From Ornatilinea sp. (lineage in GTDB: Bacteria > Chloroflexota > Anaerolineae > Anaerolineales > Anaerolineaceae), in contig JAHDQE010000013.1 in assembly GCA_018433975.1 (NCBI GenBank), positions 47,692-111,691 on the forward strand: 64,000 nucleotides of DNA, written 5' to 3'. The position numbers and the translations under genes are program-made. Numbering within the stretch: the first letter of the stretch is position 1; each line of letters begins with the position of its first letter. Positions 45,075-53,437 of this stretch are shown piece by piece. The notes under the pieces are model-generated. The model worked only from the letters and a program-made list of their open reading frames with translations. It was not told the DNA's origin and ran no database searches.

Positions 45075-45102
45075 ATTATATATCCATACCCCGCAGAGTC
45101 AA
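45075..45102 (-). promoter_or_regulatory. Promoter-repeat family, copy f
   Basis: Minus-strand TTGACT (45097-45102), 16-bp spacer CTGCGGGGTATGGATA, TATAAT (45075-45080), then TTAATTTATGAAGGGGGAAG. It is the only copy outside 20-37 kb and points at the frameshifted 4-TM gene. Confidence 0.82.
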
Positions 45103-45268
45103 ATCAACCCCCGCCAATCTTAACGTTGGGTTTCGCAAAAACGCTCAACCCAGCCTACGCTTACCCGGAAAACCAGAGATCCTTCCCCTTTCGGGCAGAT
45201 ATCAGGAGGATATTCCCGCTGCAAAGGCTCGCAGCGCCCGATATAAAACAGGGGATATACCCCAAAAG

Positions 45269-45302
45269 AGAAACTCGGTTTTTTCAAAAAAACCGAGTTT
45301 CT
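45269..45302. terminator. A/T-flanked terminator hairpin
   Basis: AGAAACTCGGTTTTTT (45269-45284) pairs exactly with 45287-45302 across 2 nt. It lies about 57 bp past the phosphatase stop, so it terminates leftward transcription of that gene. Hairpins of AGAAACnCGGTTTCT type are widespread repeats in some bacteria. Confidence 0.7.
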
Positions 45303-45358
45303 GTACGTTATCCTTTTTTGGGCTTTGTGAAAAACTGCAAAACCAAAAACGCTGCGCT

Positions 45359-45988
45359 TTATTCCCCGTTCAATCCCTGGAGGTGCTCGGTCTGGTTGAG
45401 GCGCGCCTCAACCAGAGCCCCGCTCTCGTCCAGGTCAAACTCGGAAAAGGCGCACGGTTCAATGTAATTAGCATGCTCCCGGATAGAAAGTTTGGTGCCC
45501 AGGAAGTGCGCAGCAACGACCCGGTGTACCATGGTATGCGAGACCACAAGCACGCGCTCGTGACCGCCGTGGTTATACAACTCCGGCAGAAGGCCCGTCA
45601 CCCGGCGCTCAATCTGCCCGACCGATTCCCCGGTCAGCCCGGCGATGCCAAAGCAGTAGACCCACATCCATTCGCGCAGACCCTGCAAAGAGGGCCTGGC
45701 CGGGATGAGCAGCTTACCGTTTTCCATCCAGCCAAAGTCAATCTCGCGCAGATCCTCCAGAGGAACGGGGTCCATCCCGATCACCTCCGCGATCGCCTGC
45801 GCCGTCTCCATCGCCCGCCCGATCGGGCTGGCGTAAAACGCGTCAAAACTGCGCCCGCGCATTGCCTCTGCCACCCGGCGGGCTTCCTCCCGGCCGCGCG
45901 CGCTCAACGGGCTGTTGGTGAGCCCGTTTAGGATGCTGCGCTCCATGTTCTCCGTAGTGCCATGCCGGACAAAAGTGATCTGCGGCAT
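45359..45988 (-). CDS. Histidine phosphatase family protein (phosphoglycerate mutase-like)
   Basis: A 209-residue protein of the two-histidine phosphatase superfamily. The phospho-accepting His lies in FVRHGTTEN (about 6-14), with FYASPIGRAMETA and a second catalytic His in VVSHTMVHR. Members include cofactor-dependent phosphoglycerate mutases and many small-molecule phosphatases; the natural substrate cannot be told from sequence. The ATG follows GGGAGGAAAAT. It is unlinked to its neighbours, with its own downstream terminator. Confidence 0.88.
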   Translation of the reverse strand: MPQITFVRHGTTENMERSILNGLTNSPLSARGREEARRVAEAMRGRSFDAFYASPIGRAMETAQAIAEVIGMDPVPLEDLREIDFGWMENGKLLIPARPSLQGLREWMWVYCFGIAGLTGESVGQIERRVTGLLPELYNHGGHERVLVVSHTMVHRVVAAHFLGTKLSIREHANYIEPCAFSEFDLDESGALVEARLNQTEHLQGLNGE

Positions 45989-46129
45989 ATTTTCCTCCCA
46001 ATCCGATGTGTAGAAATGCCCACAAAGCGGTGTGCTTCATTCAACATTCTTTGCACATTATAATGCAAAAGCGGGAGGGCAGCCCTCCCGCTTAATTCGG
46101 AATTCTCATGCCGGTCGGGCTCATGCCAG

Positions 46130-46993
46130 TCAGGCCGGTTTTAGGGCCGTGACTTTAGCGCTGAAGACCGCCTGGTACACATCCTCTTCCGGAAGGCCGC
46201 TCCGGTCCACCTCCTCCAACTGCTCCACCGCCTCATCAATCACCTCACGCGGCAGGGCTACCGGGGCCAGGGTAATTTCCACGAAACCGGCTTCCTCCAA
46301 TAGGGTCACAAATTCTCTTTCCTCCAGCGCGCCGGAAACGCACCCCGCCCAGGCCGCCAGATTCGCTTTCACGGCATCCGGCAGTGGGCCGCGGGTGACA
46401 ATATCACTCACCGCCAGCTTGCCGCCCGGCTTGAGCACCCGGAAGGCCTCCCGGAAGACCTGGGGCTTATCCGGGCTGAGGTTGATCACGCAGTTAGAAA
46501 GGATCACATCCACCGTCCCGTCCGCGACCGGCAGATGTTCGATCTCACCCAGGCGGAACGTCACATTCTCCGCGCCCAGTTTTTCTCGGTTGGCGCGCGC
46601 CCGGTCGATCATGGCCGGAGTCATATCCACGCCGATCACCACCCCGCCCGGCCCCACCCGTTTCGCCGCCAAAAAGCAGTCGATTCCTCCGCCGGAGCCC
46701 AGGTCCAGCACCGTCTGCCCCAGCTGAAGTGAGGCCAGCGTCACCGGGTCGCCGCAGCCCAAAGCAATCTCTGTCACCTCTTTGGGAAGCTCCAGCACGT
46801 CCGGTGTTTCGTAAAGCTGCTTTACCCCGGCCAGTTGCTCCGGAGTCAGGTCGCCCGATGAACCACAGCAGCTGCTTTGCCCGGGGGCGCAGCACCCCGC
46901 CCCTTCTGCGATGACCACACCCTGCAACGCAGCTTTTTCGTAACGCCGGCGCACATAAGAACGGATGCTGCCATCCTCAAGTCCATTTTTCAC
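46130..46993 (-). CDS. arsM: Arsenite methyltransferase
   Basis: A 287-residue SAM-dependent methyltransferase that turns arsenite into methylated, often volatile forms. The SAM motif is VLDLGSGGGIDCFLAAKRVG. The arsenic-binding cysteines of the family are visible: C in ALGCGDP, C in SNCVINLSP and C in WAGCVSGAL; an N-terminal Cys cluster (GAGCCAPGQSSCCGSSG) is also present. The GTG start at 46993 has AAGGAG. It is the second gene after arsR, 68 bp downstream, with a perfect AT-rich palindrome in the gap, so it is probably controlled by ArsR. Confidence 0.92.
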   Translation of the reverse strand: MKNGLEDGSIRSYVRRRYEKAALQGVVIAEGAGCCAPGQSSCCGSSGDLTPEQLAGVKQLYETPDVLELPKEVTEIALGCGDPVTLASLQLGQTVLDLGSGGGIDCFLAAKRVGPGGVVIGVDMTPAMIDRARANREKLGAENVTFRLGEIEHLPVADGTVDVILSNCVINLSPDKPQVFREAFRVLKPGGKLAVSDIVTRGPLPDAVKANLAAWAGCVSGALEEREFVTLLEEAGFVEITLAPVALPREVIDEAVEQLEEVDRSGLPEEDVYQAVFSAKVTALKPA

Positions 46994-47010
46994 GATCCAA
47001 TCTCCTTTTC

Positions 47011-47028
47011 ATATAAATATATTTATAT
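47011..47028. promoter_or_regulatory. AT-rich palindrome between arsR and arsM
   Basis: ATATAAATATATTTATAT is an exact 18-bp palindrome 18 bp upstream of the arsM start. It has the look of an ArsR-family operator and could give arsM its own regulated promoter. Confidence 0.6.
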
Positions 47029-47061
47029 ACTTCAATGTGTTTGTCCAAAAAAATATCTAGG

Positions 47062-47364
47062 TCATTCCAGCGAGACCTTCTGGTCAGGGGCAAAGTTTTC
47101 GGCCAGGGTGCAGCACCCCGAGGCGATCCGTTTCTGGTTAAGGGTATAGAAAATCTGCTTGCCCTCCCGCCGGGTCTCCACCAGATCCACCATGCGCAGG
47201 ATGTTGAGATGGTGCGACACCGTCGGCTGGGAAACATCGCCCAGCGCATCCACAATCTCATTCACGCTCAGCCACTTGCAGCAGCATAACCGCATAATCT
47301 TCTGGCGGGTGTCGTCTGCCAGCGCTTTGGCAAAATCTACGGTGTCAATTTGTGTGTCTTTCAT
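47062..47364 (-). CDS. arsR: ArsR/SmtB family regulator
   Basis: A 100-residue winged-helix repressor. The DNA-recognition helix region is SQPTVSHHLNILR, followed by the wing (ETRREGKQIFYTL). The usual ELCVCDL arsenite site reads LCCCKW here, and a second Cys pair, SGCC, lies near the C-terminus, so thiol coordination of As(III) or Sb(III) is likely. It is first in an operon with arsM. An inverted repeat covers its own start codon. Confidence 0.9.
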   Translation of the reverse strand: MKDTQIDTVDFAKALADDTRQKIMRLCCCKWLSVNEIVDALGDVSQPTVSHHLNILRMVDLVETRREGKQIFYTLNQKRIASGCCTLAENFAPDQKVSLE

Positions 47365-47383
47365 ATAGACATCCTTCTATATG
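47362..47383. promoter_or_regulatory. Putative ArsR operator over the arsR start
   Basis: CATATAG and CTATATG separated by 8 bp form an inverted repeat (47362-47368 and 47377-47383) that includes the arsR start codon. Binding here would shut off the operon. Confidence 0.6.
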
Positions 47384-47486
47384 ATAATACTAAATGTTTA
47401 TTTAGCTGTCAAGCTTTTTGTTATTTCTTTCCCCGTCAAAATGCCGGAACCATCGGATCGCAAGGAAAATCATCCCGTAAATCCAA

Positions 47487-48170
47487 TCAGGCAGTTTCCT
47501 TATCCCGAGAACCTGTCCGCCCAGCCCGCTCAAAATGGAACGCGCACAGCGGGTCACCGCTGCTGATCAGCCGGTCGCGGGTGAATTGAATGCCGTATTT
47601 CTCCGGACGGATTTCCTCATACCAGTTGCGGTCCCACCCGCACATCACCCGGGTCAGGGCAGGGACGCCGTGCGCATCAAAGAAGGCGAACATCCGGCAG
47701 CGCTTCACATCGGCGTAGAAGTAGGTCTTGCGGTCAGTGCTGTAGGTCACCTCCAGCGCACGCCCGAACCCCAGGGTGTTCAGCAGCCGGTACACCGCTC
47801 CAAACGGGATCAGCGGCCGCCGGAACGCGGGCAGGAACCCCAGCCCGAAACGCACGGCAAACTTGACCGGCCCGCGGTATGCCTGCCGCATGGCCTGCTG
47901 GAGCAGGGCCACCCGCGCGGCCAGCTCGGGCACCGCCGGCTGCAGGGCCTCATCCGCTGCCAGCAGCAAACACATCAGCCACAGCAGCCAGGCCGGGACA
48001 CCCTGCTGCCGCCATTCATGGTTTTCAACGCGCAGCGCTCTGGCCCGGGCCCGAATACCCCGCCGGAATGCCCCGAGTCGCCGATCCAGCGGCAGTCCCT
48101 GGTAAAGATGCTTCAACATCGCGCTGCCAAAGATTTTAATGATCCAGACCAATTTCCATCCTCCACTCAC
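47487..48170 (-). CDS. L-2-amino-thiazoline-4-carboxylic acid hydrolase-like protein
   Basis: A 227-residue protein whose C-terminal half matches the ATC-hydrolase family: FFDAHGVPALTRVMCGWDRN, then GIQFTRDRLISSGDPLCAFHF, with the conserved Cys, Asp and late Cys-x-Phe. The named member hydrolyses a thiazoline ring toward L-cysteine in Pseudomonas, but most relatives, often near PadR or TetR genes, have unknown functions. The listed start is GTG; an ATG at 48119 is possible. No partner gene is beside it. Confidence 0.75.
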   Translation of the reverse strand: MSGGWKLVWIIKIFGSAMLKHLYQGLPLDRRLGAFRRGIRARARALRVENHEWRQQGVPAWLLWLMCLLLAADEALQPAVPELAARVALLQQAMRQAYRGPVKFAVRFGLGFLPAFRRPLIPFGAVYRLLNTLGFGRALEVTYSTDRKTYFYADVKRCRMFAFFDAHGVPALTRVMCGWDRNWYEEIRPEKYGIQFTRDRLISSGDPLCAFHFERAGRTGSRDKETA

Positions 48171-48401
48171 CCACCATGCAGGCAGCCGGATATACCGGCT
48201 TGAGAGACCTTCCCGGTAATTCCATTGTAGGGCAATTCAGGTTCCCTGTAAACCTGCCGGTTCTCCAAAAATGACTGCGTCCAGATTGCAGCACCCCCTT
48301 ATTTCTTGTATTTAAGGACAGACCGGATTAAGATATACTGACAACATCGTGAGCCACATGCAGCACTAACACACCGGCCGGTTAACGGAGGTCAGAACTT
48401 T

Positions 48402-48776
48402 ATGTCAGCGCAACCCGAAGCACAATTTCCTACTCCTATGTCGTGTGACTGGGCCTACACCTATCCGGCAGAAATTATGGTCTGCGCGCCGGACGGGCAG
48501 ATTCTGGAGATGAACCGGACGGCAATCCGGCAATATGAGCGGGAAGGCGGCGCGCGGATGATCGGGAGCAATGTTTTCGACCATCACCGCGAACCGGCCA
48601 CCAGCCAGCTGCGCGCCATCATCGCCCGGAAGCAGACCACCACCTACACCACACAAAAAGAGAACCGCACCACCCTGGTGCGCATCGCGCCCTGGTTTCA
48701 GGAGGATGAGTATGCCGGGTTTGTGCTGATGACCTTTGAGCTTCCGGAGCATTTGCCTGACATTGTAAAGGACTAG
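48402..48776 (+). CDS. Single-domain PAS protein
   Basis: A 124-residue cytoplasmic protein consisting of one PAS-like domain: MVCAPDGQILEMNRTAIRQY, then GSNVFDHHREPATSQLRAII and a final beta hairpin ending in FVLMTFELPE. Such lone PAS proteins may sense small ligands and pass the signal by interaction. GGAGG precedes the ATG by 11 bp. No output domain is attached; no histidine-kinase gene lies nearby. Confidence 0.8.
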   Translation: MSAQPEAQFPTPMSCDWAYTYPAEIMVCAPDGQILEMNRTAIRQYEREGGARMIGSNVFDHHREPATSQLRAIIARKQTTTYTTQKENRTTLVRIAPWFQEDEYAGFVLMTFELPEHLPDIVKD

Positions 48777-48934
48777 CCGTTCAGCCTTCAGAATTCATTA
48801 ACAACCCTTTCGGCAAACTCGTCCTCCATAACGGGTCAACCATCCAGAGATGGGATCACCCTACTGACGGTTGAAAGATGGATCAAACGGTGGTTCAATA
48901 GAGCAGATCTTAAAATTTTGTTGGGGAGACTGAT

Positions 48935-50032
48935 ATGAAAATACTGGTTTTCGGCGCGGGCGTTTTGGGCTCGCTGTATGCCGCCCGGCTCCAGGATGCC
49001 GGGCACGAAGTCACCATTCTGGCGCGGGGAGAACGCGTGGAACAGATCCGGGAACACGGCCTGGTTCTGCTGGATTCTGCCTCCGGGGTGGAAACGTTCA
49101 CCCGGGTAGAGGTAGTGGAAAAACTTATGCCGGAAGATGCCTATGATCTGGCGATCATTCTGGTGCGCAAGAACCAGCTGGCGGATATACTGCCCCTGCT
49201 GGCCGCCAACCAGGGAGTGAAGTCTTTCCTCTTCATGGTCAACAACGCAGCCGGACTGGAAGCGCTCATCCAGGCCGTCGGGCGCGAGCGGGTCCTGATG
49301 GGCTTTCCCGGTGCGGGTGGGACCCGCCGGGGATACATCGTCGAATACGCCCAGGTTTCCGCCCAGACCCAACCCACCACCATCGGCGAGCTGGACGGGA
49401 CGCGCACCGCACGCATTGAAGAAATCGCCGCGGCCTTCCGCGGGGCCGGTTTCCCGGTCAGCATTTCCTCCAACATCGATGCCTGGCTCAAGACCCACGT
49501 GGCCCTGGTCAGCCCGATTGCCAACGCGCTCTACCTGGCCGACGGCGACAATTACCGACTCGCCAAAACCCGCGACGGGGTCGTGCTGATGGTGCGTGCC
49601 ATCCGCGAAGGGCTGAAAGTGCTCGAAGCCAGCAATATCCCCATTACTCCGGCCAAATACCGTTATATCCGCCTGGTTCCCGAGCCCATTCTGGTGAGCA
49701 TGATGCAGAAAGGCTTCGCCACCCAGCGCGCCGAATTGGTGATGGCCCGCCATGCCAACGCCGCCCGCGATGAAATGGGCCTGCTGGCAGCCGAGTTCAA
49801 ACAGCTTGCCGTGCAGTCCGGGGTGCCCACCCCTTCCATGGATCTGCTCGCCTCTTACATTGACCCGGTGACCCCTTCCCTCTCCGAAGGCAGTGCCTCT
49901 CTCTCGCAGAACTGGCGCGGGCTGTGGGCCATCGTTGGCGGTCTGGCCCTGGTCAACCTCGGCATTGGCTTTCTGATTGCCAGGGGGAAAAAGGGGCGGT
50001 GCTGCTCCCCTTCCAAAGACAAAACCAACTAA
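48935..50032 (+). CDS. Ketopantoate reductase-like protein with C-terminal TM helix
   Basis: A 365-residue member of the PanE/ApbA family, NADPH-dependent 2-dehydropantoate reductases. The N-terminal Rossmann loop is FGAGVLGSLYAARLQDAGH. The lysine and glutamate positions typical of true PanE are less clear, so it may act on another 2-oxo acid. Unusually, a C-terminal hydrophobic segment (WAIVGGLALVNLGIGFLIA, about 331-349) and a basic, Cys-containing tail would anchor it to the membrane. GGGGAG precedes the ATG. A strong terminator follows directly. Confidence 0.8.
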   Translation: MKILVFGAGVLGSLYAARLQDAGHEVTILARGERVEQIREHGLVLLDSASGVETFTRVEVVEKLMPEDAYDLAIILVRKNQLADILPLLAANQGVKSFLFMVNNAAGLEALIQAVGRERVLMGFPGAGGTRRGYIVEYAQVSAQTQPTTIGELDGTRTARIEEIAAAFRGAGFPVSISSNIDAWLKTHVALVSPIANALYLADGDNYRLAKTRDGVVLMVRAIREGLKVLEASNIPITPAKYRYIRLVPEPILVSMMQKGFATQRAELVMARHANAARDEMGLLAAEFKQLAVQSGVPTPSMDLLASYIDPVTPSLSEGSASLSQNWRGLWAIVGGLALVNLGIGFLIARGKKGRCCSPSKDKTN

Positions 50033-50070
50033 AAACAGAGGCGCGATTTGCGCCTCTGTTTATCTTTTGC
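50033..50070 (+). terminator. Terminator after the reductase gene
   Basis: AAACAGAGGCGC (50033-50044) and GCGCCTCTGTTT (50050-50061) form a perfect 12-bp stem with a 5-nt loop; TATCTTTT follows. The stem lies right after the reductase stop codon and also faces the end of the convergent gene. Confidence 0.85.
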
Positions 50071-50102
50071 ACCCATTTTACGCCAGGCCTGTGCCTCACA
50101 CG

Positions 50103-50744
50103 CTACAAGGCATGCTCCACCCAATTCACTTCCGTTTCCGAGATGTGGGCGGCCCGCCAGTTCCGGCAGCGCTGCGCCAGCTCCCCAACGGTCTGGTAAT
50201 AATCCGGCTCACCGCGCCGCTCGCGTTCGTATTCCACATAAGGTCCCAGCTTTTCCCAGCACTTGAGCACCATGAGGCTCATCCACGGCAGGACGGTTTC
50301 CTCCGGGATCCAGCGCTCCTGGGTCAGAAAAGCTACCCGGTCGAGTGAATTCAGCACCCGTTTGACCGATTCGCGTCCGTTTTGCGATAGCATCGGCAGG
50401 CCCTTCTCCGGATCATCCGGCAGGTTGAGGTACACCCAGCGCCGGGCATTGACATTCTCCGGAGAGTTCAACTCCTGGAACAGGCGGTCGGCCACGTCCA
50501 GATGGCGGGCACTGGAAAGCTCATCCAGCTCACGGTATGCCAAAATCCCGCCTCCCAGGACCGCCGCGGCGGCCACCGCCGTCGACAGCGCTTCCAACAT
50601 GGGCCAGAAACCCGTCTGAACATGCAGCAACGTCAGAGCCAGCCAGACTACAAGCCACCAGCCGACCCATAAGATAAACCCGGCCACCGTAACTCCGGCG
50701 ACGATCCATAAAACGCTCCGGTCTGAAACAGGTTTTTCACTCAT
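50103..50744 (-). CDS. Two-TM protein, DUF4760-like
   Basis: A 213-residue protein: two hydrophobic segments (about 15-75), then a soluble helical region (RHLDVADRLFQELNSPENVN, later RESVKRVLNSLDRVAFL) of the type annotated DUF4760. These are often found as single genes; the function is unknown. AGGAG precedes the ATG at 50744; the upstream extension of the frame has no ribosome site. Confidence 0.75.
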   Translation of the reverse strand: MSEKPVSDRSVLWIVAGVTVAGFILWVGWWLVVWLALTLLHVQTGFWPMLEALSTAVAAAAVLGGGILAYRELDELSSARHLDVADRLFQELNSPENVNARRWVYLNLPDDPEKGLPMLSQNGRESVKRVLNSLDRVAFLTQERWIPEETVLPWMSLMVLKCWEKLGPYVEYERERRGEPDYYQTVGELAQRCRNWRAAHISETEVNWVEHAL

Positions 50745-50891
50745 CAGCACGCTCCTGCGATCCTTCCTTCCATTATATATGATTCCACGTTCCACAAAGC
50801 AGGATTCTACGACCTCGGACTCTCCAACCTTAAACAAAAAATAGAGCGGCAGCCGGCAAATCGGATATGATAAAAAACAAAAGGAGGACAG

Positions 50892-51209
50892 ATGAAAATT
50901 GAACTGCTGTACTTTGAAGGATGCCCTTTCTGGCGGGAAGGTCTGGCCGTGCTCCGGGGCGTGCTGGCCGATGAAGGCCTGCCGCAGGAGATCGAAATGC
51001 TCGAGATCACCGGCCCCGAACAGGCCCAGGTGGAACGTTTTCTTGGTTCGCCTTCTTTCCGGGTGAACGGTGTGGATCTCTGGCCGGAAGAACGCGAGCG
51101 CTACACCCTCACCTGCCGGACGTATGCCACCCCGGACGGGTTAAAAGGTGCGCCCACCCCGGATATGCTCCGCGAGCGGCTCATCCCCCGCGCCACTCGG
51201 CCGGATTAA
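50892..51209 (+). CDS. Small thioredoxin-fold protein
   Basis: A 105-residue protein with thioredoxin-like features: KIELLYFEGCPFWREGLAVL at the start and a later FLGSPSFRVNGVDL segment with the family Ser-Pro turn. Only one Cys of the usual pair remains in the first motif (GCPFW), so it is not a classical dithiol reductase; related proteins occur near mercury or arsenic genes. AAAGGAGG precedes the ATG. The gene is isolated on the plus strand. Confidence 0.75.
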   Translation: MKIELLYFEGCPFWREGLAVLRGVLADEGLPQEIEMLEITGPEQAQVERFLGSPSFRVNGVDLWPEERERYTLTCRTYATPDGLKGAPTPDMLRERLIPRATRPD

Positions 51210-51273
51210 TCCACAAAAAAAGGGCTGCCTGTTCCGGCAACCCCGCATGGGTCTTTTTTGAGATAATCCGCCG

Positions 51274-51675
51274 TTACGCGTTCAGGATGCGTTCCATCAG
51301 GAACGTATAGGCCCATTTGGCCTTATCCTCACTGGCAAAATCGAAGGAATACTGCCCTGCCGCAGTGACAATTGTGATCTGGCTGATCTTGAACACAAAC
51401 CCATCATCCGAAGCTGCCACTGCGGTGATCCTTTTGTAAGGAATGGACATCATGTTCTTGTGGTTGAGGATCACGGCCTGATCATAGAAAACCACCCGTT
51501 TATCCGTAAAGCCGACAAACCCGGTGAAAGCATCTTTACAGTCCAGCACTGCGTGCAGCTTCTCTCCTCGTACAATATACGGTTCAATACGCTTGACCTG
51601 AGGAGTCAGATCATAGATCAGGTCTGTTTTTGGCTGAGATCTCTTTCTTCCGGTGTGTGCTCTTGAAGGGGTCAT
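51274..51675 (-). CDS. Bacterial PH-domain protein
   Basis: A 133-residue soluble protein. Residues 35-130 have the pattern of bacterial PH-like domains: FTGFVGFTDKRVVFYDQ, then SIPYKRITAVAASDDG and a final helix. Such domains may bind lipids or proteins at the membrane. The N-terminus is basic and unstructured-looking. It neighbours a small coiled-coil/TM protein on the same strand, about 85 bp upstream. Confidence 0.75.
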   Translation of the reverse strand: MTPSRAHTGRKRSQPKTDLIYDLTPQVKRIEPYIVRGEKLHAVLDCKDAFTGFVGFTDKRVVFYDQAVILNHKNMMSIPYKRITAVAASDDGFVFKISQITIVTAAGQYSFDFASEDKAKWAYTFLMERILNA

Positions 51676-51761
51676 GTTTCTCTACTCACTTTTTTCACCA
51701 ATTGTACTGTATTTTCAGCACTCAAAGCCCTTAAAAACATTATTAAATTGTTAAAATTCTC

Positions 51762-52106
51762 CTAAAACCCTCCGGCCAGGTTCGTCAGCCCGCCCAATCC
51801 GCCAAAAGCCAGCAGTGAAATCACAAACACCAGCACGAAGATTCCCAGAGCAATGAGGAACTGAGCAACAAAGTAATGCCACCACACCGTGAACGCCCGG
51901 AGCATAAAACTGCGGCTGAACAGGGTGGTTTTTGGAATCATTTCGCGGATAAAATCTGCCAGGGACCTGTTCTCGCTCGCCATGCGTTCAATGGTTTCCT
52001 GGTGGGCCTGGTTTTGAGATTCCAGAACTTCAATCCGGTTCTCCAGATGTGTAAGATACGATGTCAACTCGTTTAAATTATTGAATTTTGCAGGTTTCTC
52101 AGACAT
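51762..52106 (-). CDS. Coiled-coil protein with C-terminal TM helix
   Basis: A 114-residue protein: a predicted coiled coil (LTSYLTHLENRIEVLESQNQ, about 14-45), an amphipathic stretch and a hydrophobic segment (LIALGIFVLVFVISLLAFGG) near the C-terminus. The ATG at 52106 has AAGGAATT upstream. It could be a membrane-anchored scaffold; no family is recognised. Confidence 0.65.
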   Translation of the reverse strand: MSEKPAKFNNLNELTSYLTHLENRIEVLESQNQAHQETIERMASENRSLADFIREMIPKTTLFSRSFMLRAFTVWWHYFVAQFLIALGIFVLVFVISLLAFGGLGGLTNLAGGF

Positions 52107-52118
52107 AATTCCTTCCAT

Positions 52119-52525
52119 CTTCCCAAACTGGGTAAATCAAAAGTTTCATCCATACAATTATATAATGAAGGTGCAGGTTTCGTTCCAGAAACCGGTTCCT
52201 TATTGCAGCTTCGCCTCCGTCCTTTTGCTGCGCCCTTGGGAAACATCCCCTCCATTTGACCGGCAGCAAAATCCACACGGTTGGAGGGTGACAAAGCGCC
52301 ACATTCTTTCTACAATATGATACGATTGCCTAAAAGTAAAGTACGCTTAATACGGAGCAGCAACGGAAAAAGCACCCTTTCATCGAATCGAAAAGTGCAT
52401 GGCAGAGTATAATCACTTGGGTGTCACTGCGAGTCACCGGATGTTCCCGGCTGCTCTGGGCGCGGCAGACTCCAGTCAACACAACAACCGTTGTTAGCGA
52501 TCATGAATCCCAGGGAGGGGTTTAT
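52119..52525. other. Intergenic region before the ABC exporter
   Basis: About 400 bp between divergent genes. A TATAAT on the plus strand at 52408-52413, without a good -35, is the best candidate promoter for the ABC exporter. No other feature is supported. Confidence 0.45.
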
Positions 52526-53437
52526 ATGCCCACTATTGAAGTCCATAATATTTCAAAATCTTTCGGAAAAAACCGTGCCGTGGATGACATCTCATTCGAT
52601 GTCAACGGCGGCGAAATTTTTGGCCTGTTGGGTCCAAATGGGGCCGGAAAGACCACAGCGATCCGCATTATCCTCGATATCTTTAAACCGGATTCCGGTA
52701 CCGTCAGTGTGCTGGGCGGTCCTATGGATGAAGAAAAGAAAGACCGGATTGGATATTTACCGGAGGAGCGCGGGCTTTACCAGGATATCAAACTGGACCA
52801 CTGCCTGACCTACCTGGCCACGCTCAAGGGGATGTCCACCGCCGACGCGCGCCGCGAAATCGATCAATATCTGGAGCGTTTTAACCTCGCGTCCCACCGG
52901 AAGATGAAGGTGAAAGAACTCAGCAAAGGCATGCAGCAGAAAGCCCAGCTCATCGCCACCCTGGTGCACCGCCCGCAAATTGTTATTATCGACGAACCCT
53001 TCACCGCGCTGGACCCCGTCAACACCCAGATGGTCAAGGATCTTCTGAAGGAAGAACGCGCCAAAGGCACCACTCTGGTGATGTGTACCCATCAAATGCA
53101 CCAGGTTGAAGAACTGTGCGACCGGCTGGTGCTCATCAACCAGGGGCACGACGTACTTTACGGCTCCCTTCCGGAAATCCGCCGCCGGTTCGCCCGCCAG
53201 GACCTGGAAGTGCGCGCCCTCGACCCTCTGCCTGAGACGCTCCCCGGTGTGCTCGAAATCCGCCCCCAAAATGGTTCCTACTACCTCAAGCTCGCACCCG
53301 AAACCTCTCCCCAGGATGTCCTCAAGACTCTGGTAGAGCGCAACATCGCCATTGAACAGTTCGAGATTGCCGTACCCACCCTCGACGAGATCTTCATCCA
53401 GGTCGTACAGCAAAAAGGAGAGGAACCCGATGCGTAA
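52526..53437 (+). CDS. ABC exporter ATPase (ABC-2 type)
   Basis: A 303-residue ATPase with Walker A GPNGAGKTT, signature LSKGM (in place of the usual LSGGQ), Walker B IVIIDEPF and the C-terminal DUF4162-like extension of drug- or Na-exporting ABC-2 systems (NatA/YhaQ-like). Start 52526 follows GGAGGGG; the upstream frame extension is ignored. The stop overlaps the next gene's start by 8 bp, so the three genes form one operon with two permeases. Confidence 0.9.
   Translation: MPTIEVHNISKSFGKNRAVDDISFDVNGGEIFGLLGPNGAGKTTAIRIILDIFKPDSGTVSVLGGPMDEEKKDRIGYLPEERGLYQDIKLDHCLTYLATLKGMSTADARREIDQYLERFNLASHRKMKVKELSKGMQQKAQLIATLVHRPQIVIIDEPFTALDPVNTQMVKDLLKEERAKGTTLVMCTHQMHQVEELCDRLVLINQGHDVLYGSLPEIRRRFARQDLEVRALDPLPETLPGVLEIRPQNGSYYLKLAPETSPQDVLKTLVERNIAIEQFEIAVPTLDEIFIQVVQQKGEEPDA

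Larger units (their letters stand above)
44930..45358. other. Intergenic region with promoter copy f and a hairpin
   Basis: About 430 bp between the frameshifted 4-TM gene and the phosphatase gene. It holds promoter copy f (45075-45102) and a strong hairpin (45269-45302). The start of the long frame at 45067 overlaps the promoter's start site and is not a likely gene start. Confidence 0.6.

Noticed and set aside
46977..47261. 94-codon minus-strand frame across the arsR-arsM gap
   Set aside because: Out-of-frame shadow of arsR plus the AT palindrome.
48836..49753. 305-codon minus-strand frame opposite the PanE-like gene
   Set aside because: Antisense shadow of an evident Rossmann-fold enzyme.
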